DNA of 64,000 nt, from the NCBI GenBank assembly GCA_948470475.1, contig OX419338.1, positions 35,353,595 to 35,417,594 of the forward strand, read 5' to 3'. Both the position numbers and the translations under genes were made by a program. The notes beneath the pieces were generated by a model. The model worked only from the letters and a program-made list of their open reading frames with translations, was not told the DNA's origin and did no database searches. The stretch is from Galaxea fascicularis (Eukaryota; Cnidaria; Anthozoa; Scleractinia; Euphylliidae). The stretch's first letter is position 1. Each line of letters opens with the position of its first letter. This document shows, piece by piece, positions 25,101 to 36,900 of this stretch.

Positions 25101-25859
25101 ATCTATTGAAGATCGCGAGTTCATATTTCAGCTAAAACTTAACTTATTCACTCCTCGATTTTCTAAGTGTGACGTTATTCATTATTTTCTATGCGTGAAA
25201 ATTTCTGCAAAGTTCCAATTGATTCCATTTTTAAAAGCGCGACATGTTGTCCACAGTGCAGATAAATTTTCGTTTTTGAAATAACTTTTACCTCAGACAG
25301 TAGAACAAGAGCCGTGGGGATTCAAACTCTCGTCACCACAACGCATATCATGTGTGTGAACAATTTCTTAAGTTTCATACACTAGATAAGAATCAGTTAA
25401 TCCGTAATTACCGAAAAATATAGTTCAAATTAGCCGCCCTATTTCCAAATTTGTTCTTCTCATTTAAGAAACATTTCTACACCGACACAATCCTCCAAGG
25501 TCGAAAGACAATAAATGCTAACTAGAGATAAAGATCAACCTATTTTATTGACTTAATACGAGCAGTACTTTTACAACGCTTTCATAGCGACGTCTTCCTC
25601 AAAGACGAAAACCAGACAAACCGAATTCGGTTTTACAACGCGTACAAATGCCCTCCTACGAATATCAGACCCAAAACCTTTTAATCCAAAGTAATGATGA
25701 GTAATGCTTGCTTCTCTTTTTCTTGTTTCGTTCTTGGTTGAAATATGTACAAGATTTTTCTGGTAGTATCCCTAAGACATTTGGATCACCTTAAAAATGA
25801 TTCTCCTCTAAGAAAAACTACATCTATTCTTTATCTCGTCTCTCGCCCTTTTGTAAGCA
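22108..25859. other. No gene recognised
   Basis: Only short unsupported open frames (22212-22436, 23184-23372, 24491-24992). A small hairpin (TATTCACC...GGTGAATA near 23448) is the only secondary structure noted. Confidence 0.4.
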
Positions 25860-26860
25860 ATGACAGCAAACCAGGCAAACACGATTCAACTTAACGCAAA
25901 CATCATTGTGAATTATTGATTGCTTGAAGCAACCAGATTTTCAGCCTTCAAAAGAAATTAAACGAAACCGGCGTCTTAACTTGCAAGACAGTGGGAAATC
26001 TGGAAAAAGTAGACTTAATTATCGATAAACGTGTAATACAGATTTTCTTACGTTTAGGAATAGTTTCTATCAGCACAGTGGCTGGCAAAATCACAGCAAT
26101 GATTGAAGAAAAATTCAGTTTTGACGCCTGATGTTTTCATCAGAGGAAAGTAATTACCGATCCCAAAACGGCGGCAAACGTGATTCAGCTTAACGCAAAC
26201 ATCATTGTCAGTGAATTCTTGATTGCTTGAAGCAACCAGATTTTCAGCCTTCAAAACGGAAATTTAACTACACCATCCAAAACAGTCCGGAAGATTGAAA
26301 AAAGTAGACCTAATTATCAATAAATTGATAGATTGTAAGATTTTCTTACATTTAGAAGTTTTTCAAGTTCCATCATCACAGTGTCTGGCAAAATCACAGC
26401 AATGATTGAAGAAAAATTCAGTTTTGACGCCTGATGTTTTCATCAGAGGAAAGTAATTACCGATCCCAAAACGGCGGCAAACGTGATTCAGCTTAACGCA
26501 AACATCATTGTCAGTGAATTCTTGATTGCTTGAAGCAACCAGATTTTCAGCCTTCAAAACGGAAATTTAACTACACCATCCAAAACAGTCCGGAAGATTG
26601 AAAAAAGTAGACCTAATTATCAATAAATTGATAGATTGTAAGATTTTCTTACATTTAGAAGTTTTTCAAGTTCCATCATCACAGTGTCTGGCAAAATCAC
26701 AGCAATGATTGAAGAAAAATTCAGTTTTGAAGCCTGATGTTGCCATAAGAGGAAGGTAATTACCGACCCCAAAACAGAGAAAATTATCATCAGTCAAATT
26801 CAAAGCCTGTAAGAGGTCTGTAATGCTCATGAACAAAAAGAACAAAACATCTGCCCCCAA
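25860..26860 (-). repeat. ~305-bp tandem repeat, about 3.3 copies
   Basis: The anchor CTGGCAAAATCACAGCAATG occurs at 26082, 26395 and 26698, giving spacings of 313 and 303 bp. A diverged partial unit begins near 25860. Units two and three are almost identical over long stretches. On the minus strand every unit keeps an open frame reading KTEFFFNHCCDFA. AG/GT dinucleotides that could bound a short exon (AAGGCTGAAAAT and GGGATCGGTAATT) also recur. No family is recognised, so I treat it as a tandem repeat, possibly containing a duplicated exon. Confidence 0.8.
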
Positions 26861-29750
26861 AGGTTTTCACAAATCAACCGGGAAACTGATTAATGAATTT
26901 TACGCGTGCACACAGCCACGTTTTGCAGTTACTTAGAACGCTTTTAAAGTTGCAAATTGTAACACTTTTTAATTTAAAATAGCAAAAATGTTGCCAAAAA
27001 TACTTGGAAAATAAGCTAATGCGTCATTAACGCGCAATTAATAATTTGAGATGTCCACAAAAGTTCATTTAACCTCGATACCCTAATACAGGGACCCCCC
27101 TTATCCTCTTAGAGTATGTTCACCATTTACTCACAAAAAAACCCCTCTCCATATACAGTTGTATCCGACGTCAAAACTGATCGTTCGACACCTGGCATTG
27201 TGGCTGTAGGTTTTAACCTCGGGTCTGAGAGTTTCAAATTTTCTTTAGCTGACTCAGTTTATTATCAAGTTTTATACAAGATTCCCTTCCAGGAAACAAC
27301 AAGCTTCCTCGAAACCTGAAGCCCCTAGCAGTCATTTGAAGGAACTCTAACTTCTCAAGGCTTATATTTGTAAGTCTTCGTTTTTTAGTGCCTAAAAAAC
27401 ACTTGTTAACTGTAGCTGCTACACTGTCAAAAAAAAGCAAATAGGAAGATTGAAAACACTCATCTACAAAAGCAAATCCATTGCTGTGTTCTGTTCCCTT
27501 AATTAGAGAACATAGATTTTGCGATGGTTTGAAATTTGAGTCTAATTTCATTACAGTTTCCAGCTGTTGTGGTTCGCTTACTTAAAACGCGATAATACAG
27601 TACTGTAAGTACACGATACACTTTAAACGTTTAGCTCGTGAGTGCGTAAGATACAGTCAAAATATCATGGATTTGTTCTCAAATGTTTAGAATAACCCTT
27701 CTTCGTGGAGAGTATATGCAGAGTAATTTACTTCATTTTACAGAGATTACGGCCAAGAATAAACTCTGTTGGGGTCCAGTTGGCTTGTAGAGTGCAACCC
27801 TGTTGATACGACCTCCTTCGGGCCATGAAAATTTGGTCGTATTGAAGGCTGGTGGGACTAATGGGGTTTTAAATAAGAAAACAAGTGGATTTTTGCAGTT
27901 CGGGCCACAAAAAAGTGGTCGTAATAACGTTGTTGTCGTCATGATGGCGGGGTTCCACTCGGTGCAAGCTCGAGACGGACGCTTGCTGACGACTAAAGAG
28001 ATTTTAGTCATGCATAATAATTATCGATCTCCTCTTTGTTTTAGATGGCAACGATTAATCGCTGGATAAAGATTGATTTGTCGTGGACAAAATATGGATC
28101 ATACAGGCTTCAATGACTTGACATAAAAGTTGCTAATCGGTTTTACTAATGATTCGTGTAATGATGATAGGTAATCGTGACAAAATATCAATTCGGAAAA
28201 CCGCACGGTAATACTCCAAGGCGCCGCGCCAGCTTATATGCTGTTAGCTGTTTTCTTGAAAACTGCAATCTCGTGTGGAGGGTGAGCAAAACATTTCTTT
28301 AACTTTCCAACTGAGATCTCTAATTCTGACCGGCTACAAGCAGAAAATATTCTTTCGACCGGTCTTCAGCCTGTTTTTCCAGTTCGTGATCTTGTGCGAA
28401 TTTGAAACCCATAAGAGTTCAAAATTTCTGAGTCCAAACAAGGGCAAAGTTGTCGAAGAAGCTGTTGTATTTTTGGCTACAGTGACGCAAATTATTTCAT
28501 TGGAGCAACATCTCATCCCATATTTATGATAATTTCCCTTTCACTATTCAGCGATTTATTGCTGGATACGACGGAATAGAATAATGCATACTCAAGGTCA
28601 CTGTAATTTTGGCCTTCTAATTTCCACCTCAGTTTAAATTTTCCCAGCACCATTTGGTTGATATTTACCGACAAAATGGTCACAATATCCAGGAATGCCT
28701 GCAAGCTCAGCCTGCAAATTAAATCAGTTCTAAATAGTTCAAATAGTATATTAGTTTTGTTTTTGGGATGCGAGCTTATGGTGTAGCGTTCCCACACCAA
28801 CATATAGCACTTCCTGCAAACGCGCTGCATTGACGGCAGTGCTCCAGCTATATTATTTGTTTTTCATTTCTTAAGGCTTGTGTATTTTATCAGTCACTGA
28901 AGCTTCTACTCACAAGCTTTCTTCTGCGTTATTCAAGGTCTCCGCCTTCGATCCGTCGATGACCGTCAGTGAGATTAAAAATGCCGGATTGTATATTGCC
29001 TCGGTTTTTACTTCGCACGTGTGTGCGAAATATTAATAGGTCAGTCTTGATAGCCGAGACATTTATTAAGTTCTGATTTATTGCAATGAGCGTTGCTTTA
29101 GAGATAATTCTAAACAAACAAACGGGCAGCAAAAATGACTTAGTGCAATAGACGATGACCCTGAAAACTTCGGTACTTACAGTTAACAAAACACCTGTAC
29201 ACTGAACTAACGTTAATACTTTTGAGTAGTTTAACTGATTTGAAATTAAGGCTGCGACTTTTATCGTCACAGTCTTCGAATTAAAGATGATTTCTGCATT
29301 GACAACAACAAACGCGTGAGTTTTGTTAGCCTCATAAGGTTCATATCAACGTTGCAGGTTACTACTACAAGAAATCGAAAATCTTCAATCTTATCAAACC
29401 GAAAACAATCTACAGGTTTCTGTTCAAGCAATCAGAAACTACCCCAAACAAACGGCACGTGCTATGGCTAAGAGTCATTCTCCCACGCTTGGCCGTGGCT
29501 GCATTCTAGTACATTCTCTGACAGTTTGCTTTAAAATCAGTCTTATGGGGAAAAACGTTGCACATTCCAATATGGTTAGCCGGCCAGATCAAGGGAGAAT
29601 ATTGGCCAAATGTAACAAGTTGGAAATGAATGTTTTTTCACTGGCCTCTTCGCCTGAGCGTAATGAAATAATAAATTAATTAAATAAATAAACTTATTTA
29701 TCGAAAGAAGAGAAACTCTCTTACCTAAAAGCTACAATACAATAACATAG
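26861..29750. other. No gene recognised
   Basis: Open frames at 27234-27551, 28513-28830 and 28929-29270 (minus) and 28275-28529 (plus) show no family signature. The 28929-29270 frame is hydrophobic in parts but too short and irregular to call. Confidence 0.4.
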
Positions 29751-29991
29751 AATAGGCCATTTTACAGTTGTTCGCTCAGTGACCTGGCCTATGAATGGCA
29801 GCGAGGTTGCCGGTGACCTGTTTTGATAGAGACCTTACTGCTTTTATCATGTAAATCATGTTGTTATAATGCTAACTAGTCTTTTTTTACATAAGAAAAA
29901 CAGAGAGGTTTGTATCAAAACAAAGGTCACCCTCAGCCTCGCTTCCATTCACAGGCCAGGTAACTCAGCCACAACTGTAAAACGGTCTATT
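29751..29991. mobile_element. Palindromic MITE upstream of the DAN-like gene
   Basis: Inverted arms of about 75 bp begin AATAGGCCATTTTACAGTTG on the left and, in reverse complement, AATAGACCGTTTTACAGTTG on the right. GTGACCTG and CAGCGAGG words match inward. It lies about 70 bp upstream of the acceptor of the coding exon, so it would be intronic if that acceptor is used. Confidence 0.75.
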
Positions 29992-30058
29992 CACGTGAGA
30001 TGATTAGCGATGTATAATATATTGCAAAAAAAAAATCCTATTTCGTGTCTTCTCTTCT

Positions 30059-30060
30059 AG
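30059..30060 (+). other. Probable 3' splice site before the DAN-like coding exon
   Basis: The pyrimidine-rich TTTCGTGTCTTCTCTTCTAG ends 11 bases before the ATG, consistent with a 5'UTR intron. The upstream exon was not identified. Confidence 0.6.
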
Positions 30061-30071
30061 GTTAGCCAAAC

Positions 30072-30488
30072 ATGAGCGCCATGCAAGTTTATGTCGTTAT
30101 TTTCCTTTTTGTAACTGTTAAGATCGCGAATGCTCGGGAAAAAAGTCCACGACATAGTACCCTTCCACTCAACTCTGGTGTTAAAAGCTGGTGCCGAGCG
30201 TTAGATATTCAACAATCCCTTCAGGAAACGGGATGCGAGGACAAAGTTATCGCGAACAAAGCCTGTGTTGGCCAATGTTTCTCATACTACTCGCCCGGGA
30301 CCTATCCGAGGAAGGACTTGTCGGACAAACGGATGAAATACTGTGACATGTGCAAGCCTTCGCTTAAAAGTTGGACCAAAGTGAGTCTTAACTGCCCTGG
30401 AACGAAACACACTCAGGTGGATAAACTTGTGGAGATGATCTACGACTGTACGTGTCAGAAATGCATCAAAGATGCCAAACACGACTGA
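30072..30488 (+). CDS. NBL1-like: DAN/NBL1-like secreted cystine-knot protein (putative BMP antagonist)
   Basis: The intact 138-residue protein begins with a signal peptide (about 1-22, hydrophobic VYVVIFLFVTV). It has ten cysteines at 41, 55, 65, 69, 91, 94, 108, 126, 128 and 131. The spacing, the ACVGQCFSY core (CxGxC, 65-69), PGTYP, the NCPG turn and a terminal CTCQKC match the DAN subgroup of cystine-knot proteins, closest to NBL1/DAN. Family members bind BMP ligands outside the cell and block receptor access; that role here is inferred from family. The coding part is one exon with a likely 5'UTR splice at 30060. It is shorter than vertebrate NBL1 and lacks a long C-terminal tail. A gremlin-like paralogue is a less likely alternative. 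Polyadenylation signals follow at 30656. Confidence 0.9.
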   Translation: MSAMQVYVVIFLFVTVKIANAREKSPRHSTLPLNSGVKSWCRALDIQQSLQETGCEDKVIANKACVGQCFSYYSPGTYPRKDLSDKRMKYCDMCKPSLKSWTKVSLNCPGTKHTQVDKLVEMIYDCTCQKCIKDAKHD

Positions 30489-30655
30489 TACTCACAAAGA
30501 CAGAGCGTGAAGAACAACTGTACATTAATCCGTAATTTTCTCCATTCACTATTACATTTCATAACAATTAAAACCCATTTATATTGCTTCACTGAAGAAA
30601 AGTAATTCAGACTAAGTGACTTTTTTGTCTTGTCATTCAGTTTTGCCATAAAAAT

Positions 30656-30666
30656 AATAAAATAAA
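30656..30666 (+). promoter_or_regulatory. Overlapping AATAAA polyadenylation signals
   Basis: Two overlapping AATAAA hexamers lie about 170 bp after the stop codon of the DAN-like gene, the expected distance and strand for its 3' end. Confidence 0.6.
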
Positions 30667-30670
30667 AAAC

Positions 30671-31942
30671 TATCATGAAGGAGAATCTGCCCTGCATGTC
30701 TTTCACTGCTGTCTGCTGTCTGCTGTCTGTACGTCCAGCTTACTTTACCACCAAAATAGCGGGTATATTATGTTTTTCAGATGGACCTGAAATTGTCTCC
30801 TTGATATTTTAAGCAGCATTCACCAACAGTAGTTTTCAAAGGACCACAGCAAAGATGATTATCGCACCTCTGAAGCAATCATACTGATGCACATGCGTAA
30901 TGCCCTCAGCATTGCGCATACAATGCTGCTTGTAATCATGCATGGCTCAAGATCTGATGATGTTACGTAGCCAACCCTTGGTCGCCCTTATGTACAGATC
31001 GCATTGGTTTATTACTTAACTCTTTCTTTAAACCCTAATATCAACATGTATGTACTGCTATCATACATTTCCTATGGTGATGATGTTAAACAATCAAGAC
31101 CTTTGTTACTTGTTGATCACTTCCTTTCTCACAATCTTTGTTTGATCATTGAGCAGTGTTATTGTCTCTTAGGGTCATCTTAGGGCTTAAAGGGTTAAAA
31201 CGATGTGATGTGCCATCATCGAAGCTATTCACCCTTCTCTTTCTCCTTTTCGAAGTAACATTGGCTTGCCGAACAAAAAGCCGGGTCGGTGCAGTTGCAG
31301 TTCCGCCTGTGCCCAGGGAAGGTGTGAGGGAGGGGGGGGGGGGAATCCGAATTATCGGTCATCGACGGGTTTCAGTTTTGAGTTTAAAATTTTCCATACC
31401 GTGATTTTTTGGAGTAGGAAAATGAAGCGGAGGGGGTATTCCGAACAATCTAGAGATTCGTGGTCGTGCCCGCTTATCTCGGCCGCGTAGTTCTTCGAAA
31501 AATGTACAATCCCTTCTGGAAAATTTTAAGGCTCGGAGATCCGGGTTGGGATTTTTTAGGGTTAATTTTTGGTCCAGGGATTTTTAGGGGTTATGATTTT
31601 TGCCCCCATTAGATCATCCCGTCACATGAAATCCAGAGTACCCCGCCTGGGCGGCTGTGTCGCCCGGCTAATGTATTACCCCATTTTTTATCTTCTCTTA
31701 ACCAACACAAAGAGTTTTGAAGAGTGAAAGGACGAAACGAAATATGTTAAAATCCAGTTTTAGAGAATTGCAACACGAAAATTCAATTCAAACTAGAAAA
31801 CTGGGCTGAGGTTTTCAGGTTTGAATTGGTCCCTGTCTCGGTTGTCTGCCTCCAAAATTGTATGAGTATAATTTCTTTGCATTGCAGTATACCATTAAAG
31901 AAATTTTAACCATTATTTTTGATTTTCAATGTGTTACTAAAA
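30671..31942. other. No gene recognised
   Basis: Contains a short CTGTCTG tandem (about 30709-30729) and a G-run near 31332-31342. The open frames 31156-31490 cross the G-run and are not supported. Confidence 0.45.
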
Positions 31943-32503
31943 TAATATCATGGGTGACAAATTACTCCTTAATTTTGGCGCGAAATTTCAGAGTTAATTT
32001 ATAATTTCACATGTGAAATTACAAAATTGCCATGGCAACATTTTGTGTCAAGATGGCGCTCCAGGTTCAAAGATGTTATGGATATGCTTACGAGCTCTTA
32101 AAGTTTTAACTTTGTACATTTTTGCTTGAATTTCATCTAGCCCAGTTTGCTTTGGCCATATAATAAACTTTTAGCGACAATTTATACTTCAAAATGTGTT
32201 AACTCGGAGACAAGTACACAGATGACCGCGATCGGATTTTAGGCGCAGTTTACCCGGGCGCCGTTTTCAGTTCATTCATGACGAATTATAGCGAATCATG
32301 TAACGAAGATTTGACAGTTGACTCAACTTTGAAACATTTTGTAAACAGCAAGAAGGATTTCAAAGGGTTTTTGTCGAAAAATTGAAAAAAAAGTGAACTT
32401 TAGCCGAAAGTATGCTTTGAACATATCAATGCGTGGAGTTCTCGATACAATAAACAAGTCAAAAACCCACGATTGTGAAGGTAATTTGTCACCCATGATA
32501 TTA
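31943..32503. mobile_element. Non-autonomous DNA element with perfect 23-bp TIRs
   Basis: TAATATCATGGGTGACAAAT at 31943, extended by TAC, is repeated exactly in reverse complement at 32481-32503. The 561-bp element has no coding capacity. It directly adjoins the hairpin at 32508. Confidence 0.8.
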
Positions 32504-32507
32504 ATAG

Positions 32508-32668
32508 GTAATCAAATGGTATACTCGTGAAATTAAGGAATAATTTCACTTGCGTTTTGTCCAAATTCTCTAATAATTTCCCTCGCCTAAAGGCTCGGGA
32601 AATTATTAGGATTTGGACAAAACGCGCGTGAAATTATTCCCTAATTTCACTCGTCACCATTTGATTAC
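32508..32668. mobile_element. 161-bp palindromic MITE, GTAATC...GATTAC
   Basis: The arms run GTAATCAAATGG, then GTGAAATTA.GGAATAAT, and meet in reverse complement around 32590. It has exactly the same length and termini class as 33053-33213. Confidence 0.8.
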
Positions 32669-32727
32669 ACATACTTATCACATGCGGTGCAAAATTACTG
32701 AATGCTGATTGGCTGAGACAGAGGGCA

Positions 32728-32776
<49 letters not shown>

Positions 32777-33052
32777 CTTGATGCTGATTGGTTACAAGTT
32801 GTTTGACAACGAAGCGTTATTGCCGATAAATTTTTTTGCAACAATTGCTTCCCGTTTCGTGGAAGCCGACGCAACTGAATGAAGCCGTAATTAACTGAAA
32901 TGTAATTCACTGTATTTTGAGAATAAAATCTTCATTGAATCTGTTGGTCAGTTACGCTTGTTTAGACATTTGTGGCGGCATTGAAAGGGCTTCATCGCGC
33001 GGACATCGTGCGCGAATTCCCTAAAAAAAATTGCCCTTTATGTGATAAACAA

Positions 33053-33213
33053 GTAATCGCAAGTGCCCTCGGGCAATTAAGGATTAATTTCACTTCTATT
33101 TTCAAAGTTTTGCCCAAATTACCCTCGTCGCTTCGCGACTCGGGCAATTTTGGGAAAACTTTGAAAATACGCGTGAAATTAATCCTTAATTGCCCTCGGG
33201 CCCATGCGATTAC
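33053..33213. mobile_element. 161-bp palindromic MITE, second copy type
   Basis: GTAATCGCA...TGCGATTAC ends with long complementary arms (GCCCTCGGGCAATTAAGGAT and its complement). The same overall design and length as 32508-32668, but diverged in sequence. Open frames across it (32972-33441) read through the palindrome and are not genes. Confidence 0.8.
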
Positions 33214-33608
33214 ATATACATAGCGTGAGTCTGCCTTTTTAAGTGATTGTGTTTTCACAGCCTCCATTTTCAAACAGACTCCTCTGTAGCTCCATCGATG
33301 GAGCATTAACAAGCCTGGAAATGAGGTCATTAAACATATGCAATGTGGTGTCCAATAACAATACATGGGTATTACAGTGACAACTAAACGCAGACTGTTA
33401 AGGAAATATTTATTTGGGATACGGCATCCACGGTTAACCAACCAACAAAAGGCGTTTAATTGACAGCAAGCGGCTTCTTCATAACTAACACAGCAACAAA
33501 TGAAACCCTATCAATAAGTGAAAATGAGAGATCGTTGGAGCGCAAAACACGATTTACAGCAAGGCAAGCAAATCAGCGACAGATCTCAAAATGGCGCGTT
33601 ATGCAGTT
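33214..33608. other. No gene recognised
   Basis: Spacer between the MITE cluster and the left limit of the helicase duplication (about 33609). Confidence 0.5.
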
Positions 33609-33904
33609 ACTATCAAATATTTAAATATCAATAACAATATGCTTTAATAACAATAACGAAACAAGCTTTTCTCCTGCTTCTAACGACAATACGCGAACTA
33701 CGGGAACGAAACCATGCGCAGGCGCAAACGCACAGCTTCGTCACTCGTTTTAGTCTCCTCACCGCTCAAATTTAGCAAAAGCGCAAGAAATACCGACAGC
33801 CAATACGCCGCCAATACTTGTATCTTTTCATTCTCGGAAGGGAAAAGATAAAGTATTGGTGGCCCTGGCGATGGTATGAACAAGGCTGGTTTCGCATTTA
33901 GTCT

Positions 33905-36900
33905 TTAACCAAGTTTCTCTAGTTCTTCGACATCGTTGGCTTCCAGAAGCGAGATCTTCTTGCCAAAATGTTCTTCGATTTTTTTCATGATATTCATAGA
34001 CCGATGACCGTCGATAAAGTTCACTGCGATACCACTCTTGCCAAACCGGCCTGTCCGGCCAATCCGGTGTAGATAGGTTTCAAAATCCGGTTTGCCAGTG
34101 GGCTCTGTTGGCATGTCATAATTCACAACAACCGTGACCTGCAACAGCAAAAAATGTCACAATTTCAGAAAACGAAATTCAGAACTTTCCACATCCAAAA
34201 ACGAGAATTCCTTAGTTTGCCACGATTTTAACCCTTTAATTCCCGATATCAAAATATAAATTGTCCTTTCTTGACCCTATACGTTTATTGTAGCAGCAGT
34301 TGGGACAAGTTGTTAAACTTTGCCATGATGTCAAGGAATTCATGCTGGGTGACAATATCCTGAATTCTCATAACCTTTCAATTGACGAACTTTTGATCTT
34401 ACGAAGAGAAATTTTATACTGATCACTGTTGAAGAGGTTAAGATAACAGACAAAAGCAGTTACCTGTCCAAGATTATAACAGCGTGACTATGATTTTCCC
34501 ACTTTTAAAAATTTTTTTGCACTCTTAGGCTCGTTCCAAACGTCGTGCTACTGCCGTGCTAAGCTGGCTCGACTGTAGCACGACGTGGTTTCAAACGTCG
34601 AATTTAATTCAGTTGCTGTAAACATGCGTCAAACCATAACAAACCGGTTTTGCTGACTTTTAAAATGCATTTACCATTTATGAATTCAGTTCGACACGGC
34701 AGTAGCACGACGTTTGAAACCAAGTCGTTTGAAACGGGTCTTACATACTTCAGAAAATCACGGAATTGACGTACTTGTAAATCAAGATTTCCTACCAACA
34801 CCACTTGTCACGAGGTGTTCTTAGTGGAGCAGTTACGGCTTGCACCAGGCAGGGGTGTAGTTAGTGACTTAATAAGCTACACCATCAGACACCCGGACCC
34901 AAAAACAATCCCCAACCCCCCTCCCCCCCCAAAAAAAAAATGACCTTTGAAAATCTGCAACCTTATTCTTTCACCTAACATCTGAAAACAAAACAAGCAA
35001 TGTTCATATTGATGGCTTGCAGTCTGTTTCTGAACAGTCGAAAGGGTTCGCTGAAAAAAGTTAAGTTAGGTAAATTGGGCACCACTTTTGCCGAAAACGA
35101 CTGGCTGCAGTCTGTGCTTAATGAAAAGCCTACAATCCAACACATGTGTTTACCTGTTCGACATCAATGCCTCTGGCGCAGACGTTTGTTGTAATCAACA
35201 ATCTTTCCTTGCCCTCGCGGAATCTGTTCAAAACTGCGATACGTTGTTCCACAGTGATCTCGCCAGACAACATTGCCACTGAATGTCCTTCCGCTGTCAT
35301 CTTCTCCGCTAACCAAGAAACTGCTTTACGAGTCTGGAATAACATAAATACCATTTCAACTGTGTGACTCTGATCTGTGTGATATACAGGCGAAAATTCG
35401 TAAAAAAGGAGAGTAGGAAATTAAAGATATAAAGCCCCGGGAGAACAGAAAGTAGGAGACCCGGCGCGCGTTTCTCGAAACTCCCGAAACTTTTCGGGAG
35501 CCATAATTTCCTACGTATTTTAAAAACAAAGACGTTTCCAGGCATGAAATTTTGCACAAATTTGCCCAGTCGTATCTTTAATTTCTAGTAAAAGACAAGC
35601 GTTTTAGAATAAAAGGATCGCAGTTTTTAAAATGTCTTTTCGGGCCCGAAAAGTTTACGGGACTTTCGAGAAAAGGGCCACAGCCTGAAATGTCAGCCTG
35701 TCAACCAAACGATGACGGCAACGAGGGTCCCCTATACCACTTTGGAAAATGCATTCACGTAAAAATATTGAGACTGTTCACGCGTCACGGATAATTCCCA
35801 AAATTCGTTCACGTTCACGAAAAATCAAATATCGGCAATCACGAATCACGAATGGACAAATAAACCTAAATCACGTTTCACGAGAAAAAAATAGTCCCAA
35901 TCACGTTTCACGAAAAAAAGTATAGGGGACCCTCGGCAACGGCGACGAGAACGTCATTTCAAAATATGCCTTCTCGTTTTCGTAACTTTGTCAGATTATT
36001 CAAATTTGTTTAACATGAAAAATGCTTGCGAGCTGTCCAGGGTCTAAATTACTGTGAACGGTGTTAAAGCAAAGCAAAATAAAGAAAAACTTGCCGTCAT
36101 GCGCTCACGTTCTCGAGAAAACCTAAAATTTGGTCATTTCACGTTGCTGTTTTGCAGATTTAGTCGCTTATATTTCCGCTTTCGCTCAGTAGATTTTTTT
36201 TAAATTTTCCAGCAACAACTAAGATCAATTGGCTGCGTTTATAGTCCGACTGTTAGGTAGGAAAAATTAAGAAATCAATAATCAACAAGCAGTTTTATTC
36301 TTAATCTGCCCTACATAATTTTTTCAAACTTAAATATTCTGATAATGTAAAATAGAACTTTGAGAAGCTTTCACCAACCCGTTTTTGTGTGGCTTACACG
36401 AATTGTGTAGCCACATTATGGCACGATCGGATTTATTTAATTGTCCACGAGAGTCGAGCGCCTGTCACGTGGTCTAGTAAGCCGCAGAACTTGTTTAGGG
36501 AAAATGAAAACTATTTTGAACCACCTTAAGCTTTCTGGTTAGGGGAGGAGATGGCTGACATTTCAGACCAAGAGACCTGAAGAGATCTACACTTAATACA
36601 AGTCCATCTCGAAATTCAACCCTCCTTGAGAGCCGTAAATCCAAAGCATCCGTGAATGGTGATAACAAAAAAAAACAACAACAAAACAAAAAAGGCCACT
36701 GTAGCGTGAGTGGTTCACCCTCAAGTCAGAGTTATGGTACTTACATGACAGAACACGATGCACTGACCAATAGACACAACCGCATACATGTTGGAGAGGG
36801 CTTCAAACTTGTCCTCTTGATCACGGCATACCACATAGTACTGTTTGATATTGTCCAGGCTCTCCTCTTCCCGACGCAGCCTGATGACAATGGGGTCTGG

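Noticed and set aside
26101..26150. Hammerhead motif in the ~305-bp repeat (CTGATGA on the minus strand)
   Set aside because: No GAAA box or stem II at the required positions; the match to CTGATGA is coincidental.
27795..27935. Element with GATACGACC / GGTCGTA words
   Set aside because: Short repeated words suggest a relic, but no paired termini or target duplication could be established.
28929..29270. Minus-strand hydrophobic frame as a receptor fragment
   Set aside because: No conserved receptor motifs, irregular hydrophobic spacing and no neighbouring exon.
32972..33441. Overlapping open frames of 83 and 149 codons
   Set aside because: They read through the arms of a palindromic MITE, which produces mirrored peptides on both strands.
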